This document shows, piece after piece, positions 60,753-64,000 of a stretch of 64,000 nt of DNA (within the stretch, counting starts at the first letter, position 1; every line of letters starts with the position of its first letter). Source of the DNA: DAITBA01 sp036824005. GTDB lineage: Bacteria > Pseudomonadota > Gammaproteobacteria > Burkholderiales > Rhodocyclaceae. Below the pieces are notes generated by a model. It had not been told where the DNA came from and did not search any database. It saw nothing but the letters and a program-made list of their open reading frames with translations. Where the stretch lies: the NCBI GenBank assembly GCA_036824005.1, contig DAITBA010000013.1, positions 67,377-131,376 of the forward strand. The letters are read 5' to 3'. A program made the translations under genes and the position numbers.

Positions 60753-60995
60753 CTATGCAGCAGACTTGCGGGCGGTTTCGAGCTTGGCGACTAGCTCGCG
60801 AATCTCGGCTTCGGTCTTGCCGGCGATGCGGGCCGCGTTGAGCGCGGCGACTTCTGAGGCCGGCCAGCCCACGGCGCGCAGGCCGATCTGCACCGGGTGT
60901 GTGAATAGTCCTTGCTGGATGTCGAGATAGTGGGCGCTGCGCGAGCGGGCACGTTCGCGGAGCACGGCGGGAAGGCGGAGGATGGTAGTCGTCAT
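60753..60995 (-). CDS. AlpA-like small DNA-binding protein
   Basis: This 80-residue protein resembles the AlpA family of small excisionase/activator proteins of integrative elements. HPVQIGLRAVGWPASEVAALN followed by ARIAGKTEAEIRELVAKLE is the typical AlpA helix-turn-helix ending. Its ATG at 60995 lies only 3 bases from the left end of the IS21-family element, so any native promoter has been removed. The gene is followed by the primase-type gene. Confidence 0.75.
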   Translation of the reverse strand: MTTTILRLPAVLRERARSRSAHYLDIQQGLFTHPVQIGLRAVGWPASEVAALNAARIAGKTEAEIRELVAKLETARKSAA

Positions 60996-61105
60996 GTTTG
61001 TTGACGACCATCTCGAATTGACCCGTCTGACGGGGTAATTTGCATCGAAAACTGACCCACATTTGATTGGCTACCCTGCCGGATTTTTGGCGGGGGTAAG
61101 AAGGG

Positions 61106-62614
61106 GTGATCGAAGTGGGCATGTTGGCCAAGATCAGGCGGATGCATTTCCGCGACCACATACCGCTGCGCGAGATTGCGCGGCGAACGGGGCTGGCAAG
61201 GAACACCTTGCGGCACTGGCTGCGACAGAAGGACGTTGTCGAGCCGCAGTACAAGAAACGGGAAGTGAAGAGTGTCGTTGATCCCTGGGTGGAGCAACTG
61301 GCGCAATGGTTGAAGACCGACAGCCACCGGCCGAAGCGGGACCGGCGCACGGCCATGGCCATGTTCAAGGCCATCCAGGCCCAAGGCTACCCCGGAGGCT
61401 ACGGGCGTGTCTGCGCCTACATCAAGCGCTGGCGGAAACAAGAGGCAGAGAAACCGGGACCGGCCTTTGTTCCGCTGACCTTTGCCCAGGGCGAAGCCTT
61501 CCAGTTCGACTGGAGCACCGAATATGCCTTCGTAGGCGGCCTGCGCCGAAAGCTTGAAGTGGCGCATACGAAGCTGTGTGCCAGCCGTGCCTTCTGGCTG
61601 ACCGCCTACTACAGCCAAAGCCACGAAATGCTCTTCGATGCGCATGCCCGGGCCTTTGCCGCCTTCGGCGGGGTTCCACGGCGAGGGATATACGACAACA
61701 TGAAGACGGCGGTGGACAAGGTCGGGCGTGGGAAGGAGCGCGACATCAACCCGCGCTTCTATGCCATGTGCGGACACTACTTGTTCGATCCGGAATTCTG
61801 CAATGTCGCCTCGGGCTGGGAGAAGGGTCGCGTCGAGAAGAACGTCCAGGACCGACGCCGGCAGATCTGGCACCAGGCCAGCGAGCGTCGCTGGCGCGAT
61901 CTCGACGAACTCAACGCGTGGCTCGGCGAGCAATGCCTGCAAGCCTGGGCGGATACCGCCAATCCGGAATGGCCGGCGCTGACCATTGCCGAATTGCTGC
62001 AAGACGAACTGATGCAGATGCTGCCGGCCCCGCTGCCGTTCGATGGTTATATCGAGAAACCGGTGCGGGTGACCAGCACGGCGCTGATCCACTTCCAGCG
62101 CAACCGCTACAGCGTGCCGGCCGAACATGCCCATGCCGTCCTGAGCCTGCGCATCTACCCGGCGGAACTGCGGCTGGTGGCCGATGGCAAGGAGGTCGCC
62201 CGCCATGTGCGCAGCTTCGAGCGTGACCAGACCTTCTACGACTTCACCCACTACATCGGGATCATCGACAGGAAACCTGGGGCACTCAGGAACGGCGCCC
62301 CGTTTGCCGAGATGCCGGAGCCATTGCTGCGACTCCAGCGCATCCTGCTCAAGCAGACCGGCGGCGATCGCGTCATGGCCGATGTGCTCGGCGCCATCCC
62401 GAAGCATGGCCTCGACGCGGTGCTGGTGGCGGTCGAACTGGCCTTGGAATCCGGGCGCCCGAGTGGTGAGCATGTCATGAACGTGCTCGCGCGGCTGAAA
62501 GCAGGCATTCCTGCCCCGACCAGGATCGAGACAGCACTCACGCTGGCCGAGGAACCGAAGCCGGACGTGGACCGCTACGACCAACTGCGCCAGGAGGTGA
62601 GCCATGTCGATTGA
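61106..62614 (+). CDS. istA: IS21-family transposase IstA
   Basis: This 502-residue transposase has an N-terminal helix-turn-helix ([20 protein letters not shown]) and a DDE integrase core. The catalytic residues are in FQFDWSTEY (Asp), [10 protein letters not shown] (Asp) and [12 protein letters not shown] (Glu). The C-terminal IS21 domain has [16 protein letters not shown] at 61106 or ATG at 61121 may be the start. Intact. Confidence 0.95.
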   Translation: MIEVGMLAKIRRMHFRDHIPLREIARRTGLARNTLRHWLRQKDVVEPQYKKREVKSVVDPWVEQLAQWLKTDSHRPKRDRRTAMAMFKAIQAQGYPGGYGRVCAYIKRWRKQEAEKPGPAFVPLTFAQGEAFQFDWSTEYAFVGGLRRKLEVAHTKLCASRAFWLTAYYSQSHEMLFDAHARAFAAFGGVPRRGIYDNMKTAVDKVGRGKERDINPRFYAMCGHYLFDPEFCNVASGWEKGRVEKNVQDRRRQIWHQASERRWRDLDELNAWLGEQCLQAWADTANPEWPALTIAELLQDELMQMLPAPLPFDGYIEKPVRVTSTALIHFQRNRYSVPAEHAHAVLSLRIYPAELRLVADGKEVARHVRSFERDQTFYDFTHYIGIIDRKPGALRNGAPFAEMPEPLLRLQRILLKQTGGDRVMADVLGAIPKHGLDAVLVAVELALESGRPSGEHVMNVLARLKAGIPAPTRIETALTLAEEPKPDVDRYDQLRQEVSHVD

Positions 62615-63416
62615 GCTCATCGGCCGCCTCAAGGCCCTGAAACTCCATGGCATGGCGCAGTGCTGGCCGGAGCTGGTCGCCAAGGCACGCCACAGCGACC
62701 TGGATCCCGAGCAGTGGATGGCGGAACTCCTGGCCGCCGAAACCGCCGAGCGCGAGGTGCGTTCGATTGCCTATCAGATGACGGCTGCCCGCTTCCCGGC
62801 CCACCGCGATCTGCCTGGCTTTGACTTCGCCCAGGCGAAGGTGGATGAGGCGCTGGTGCGGCGGCTGCACGGCGGCGACTTCATCGAGGCCGCCCACAAT
62901 GTGGTGTTCATCGGTGGGCCGGGTACCGGCAAGACGCATCTGGCGACCGCCATCGGCGTCGAGGCTGTCCGGCATCTGGGCAAGCGCGTGCGCTTCTTCT
63001 CGACGGTGGAACTGGTCAACGCGCTGGAGCAGGAGAAGGCGAATGGCAAGCCAGGGCAATTGGCCTACCGGCTGCTCTACGTCGATCTGGTGATTCTCGA
63101 CGAGCTCGGCTATTTGCCCTTCAGCCAGACCGGCGGCGCCTTGTTGTTCCACCTGCTGTCGAAGCTCTACGAGCACACCAGCGTGATGATCACGACCAAC
63201 CTGTCGTTCGCCGAGTGGGGCAATGTCTTTGGCGATGCCAAGATGACCACCGCCATGCTCGACCGCCTGACCCATCATTGCCACATCGTCGAGACCGGCA
63301 ACGAGTCCTGGCGCTTCAAGACGAGTACGGCCCGGCTGCAGCCGGGCCGTACTCGAACAACCAGACCAAAAGGAGATCAACCACCCGAAACCGCAACCCT
63401 ACCCATACCCGCGTAG
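62604..63416 (+). CDS. istB: IS21-family helper ATPase IstB
   Basis: This 270-residue AAA+ ATPase regulates IstA. Walker A is [14 protein letters not shown], Walker [14 protein letters not shown], and sensor 1 lies near [17 protein letters not shown]. It overlaps istA by 11 bases. The last 25 residues run into the IS right end and are probably variable. Confidence 0.95.
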   Translation: MSIELIGRLKALKLHGMAQCWPELVAKARHSDLDPEQWMAELLAAETAEREVRSIAYQMTAARFPAHRDLPGFDFAQAKVDEALVRRLHGGDFIEAAHNVVFIGGPGTGKTHLATAIGVEAVRHLGKRVRFFSTVELVNALEQEKANGKPGQLAYRLLYVDLVILDELGYLPFSQTGGALLFHLLSKLYEHTSVMITTNLSFAEWGNVFGDAKMTTAMLDRLTHHCHIVETGNESWRFKTSTARLQPGRTRTTRPKGDQPPETATLPIPA

Positions 63417-63489
63417 CTATACTGCGCGCACATAACCGTGGGTCAGTTCCAGATGAAAACCCCGGGTCAATTCGGCGTGGAAATCAACA

Positions 63490-63863
63490 AATTCAGTCCG
63501 GATGAGATTTATATCCCCCACTTAGGTGATGTGCACACGGATCATCAAATCGTTCATAAAGCCATCATGAGCTGCACCAAGGCGTTTCGTTATCCGTGTG
63601 TCAAGCGTGTATTGGTATACGAGACGCTTTCTGAGACCGACTTTGGACTGGAGTTGGGGGCCCAGTTCGTTCCCAATGTGTTTGTGGATATTTCGGAGTT
63701 TCTCGAGAAAAAACTGCAGGCGATGGAAATATATGCTTCAGAAATGGGGACGTTTCCTTTTCCGCGTAGCGTGTTATCCATCCGGTCGCTTGCCCATTAT
63801 CGGGGGTCCTCATCGGGCTTTGCCGCAGCGGAGGCATTCCAACTGCTGCGAGAGAGACGTTGA
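63490..63863 (+). pseudogene. LmbE/PIG-L deacetylase, N-terminus removed by the IS element
   Basis: The last about 124 residues of a PIG-L/LmbE-type N-acetylglucosaminyl deacetylase remain. SPDEIYIPHLGDVHTDHQIV holds the catalytic/metal H-x-D-H motif, followed by KRVLVYETLSETDFG and SLAHYRGSSSGFAAAEAF. The N-terminal half, including the first metal site (usually PHPDD), is missing because the IS21 right end lies directly upstream. An open frame continues back into the IS at 63438, so a fusion transcript is possible. Base composition is lower in GC than the surroundings, suggesting separate transfer, possibly from a surface-polysaccharide locus. Confidence 0.85.
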
Positions 63864-64000
63864 GGCGGGTATTTCGGAGATGTGTTCCCACCTTGTAGAT
63901 GCTACTGGTATGAATGGGAAACTGAGAAAGTTGCCGCTGGAGGGGCGTAACCGGTAACTGCGCGGTGTTCTTGCCGGCTATTTCGTCAGGCTGTAGAGAT

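Larger units (their letters stand above)
60999..63489. mobile_element. Complete IS21-family insertion sequence
   Basis: This 2491-bp element is bounded by 26-bp terminal inverted repeats (60999-61024 and 63464-63489) matching in 20 of 26 positions, both starting TGTTGA and ending GAATTGACCC. Internal repeats ACTGACCCAC / GTGGGTCAGT lie inside each end, as expected for IstA binding sites. It carries istA and istB with an 11-base overlap. The flanking bases (ATGTT left, AATTC right) do not form a target duplication. Confidence 0.92.

Overview
The window is high-GC DNA from a bacterium. Its gene set suggests a betaproteobacterium, probably Rhodocyclales-like, and facultatively anaerobic: the 2-methylcitrate genes prpC/prpD, a full nitrate-assimilation block under sigma-54 control, a phasin, GGDEF/EAL signalling, and 2-oxoacid:ferredoxin oxidoreductases. 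This placement is inference from gene content and not from a phylogenetic marker. No tRNA, rRNA or CRISPR array was recognised.

Layout. (1) 1-14529, central carbon and ferredoxin redox: a two-gene piece of a multi-subunit 2-oxoacid:ferredoxin oxidoreductase on the minus strand faces a very large single-chain pyruvate-type oxidoreductase. That gene is followed by a one-chain fusion of the two NfnAB-type transhydrogenase subunits, then convergent prpC-prpD, a Cys-rich secreted protein and a plant-type ferredoxin-NADP reductase. (2) 14563-24771, mixed housekeeping: an aminotransferase, mtnA and a class II aldolase (probable methylthioadenosine salvage), a LysM/BON protein, two tandem 3-hydroxyisobutyrate-dehydrogenase-like reductases, a phasin and a NarL-type two-component pair. 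(3) 24892-40413, the nitrate block: ybiB, nirB, an assimilatory-type nitrate reductase, a DmsB-DmsC fusion, nirD, a NarK-type transporter and a PP2C/kinase fusion run on the plus strand. The ABC transporter nrtA-nrtB-nrtD and the antiterminator gene nasT run on the minus strand. Sigma-54 -24/-12 elements precede ybiB, nirB, nrtA and nasT, and the nrtA leader carries two ANTAR-type hexaloop hairpins overlapping a terminator. The pieces fit one scheme: nitrogen limitation activates transcription and NasT permits read-through when nitrate is present.

(4) 40500-56461: dsbB; a three-gene operon (multi-PAS kinase, receiver/anti-sigma-type ATPase, receiver/PAS/PP2C phosphatase) that looks like a partner-switching cascade; a DUF2892 protein and an RND efflux pair sharing a GTATAT-type operator; a LysR regulator; a GGDEF/EAL protein; and a short CbiX-type chelatase that could help make siroheme for NirB. 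(5) 56538-64000, accessory DNA: a truncated MFS gene end, an 0.8 kb stretch of hairpins without a convincing gene, a zinc-ribbon protein, a primase/helicase-type replication protein flanked by inverted repeats, an AlpA-like protein, a complete IS21-family element, and the beheaded end of a LmbE/PIG-L deacetylase of different composition.

A 75-90 bp palindromic element recurs: a full copy between narK and the PP2C/kinase gene, a full copy in frame inside the RND transporter gene, and one arm between the tandem reductases. The best leads are the sigma-54/ANTAR switch, the giant oxidoreductase plus Nfn fusion, the quinol-type anchor fused onto an assimilatory nitrate reductase system, and the in-frame palindromic insertion.
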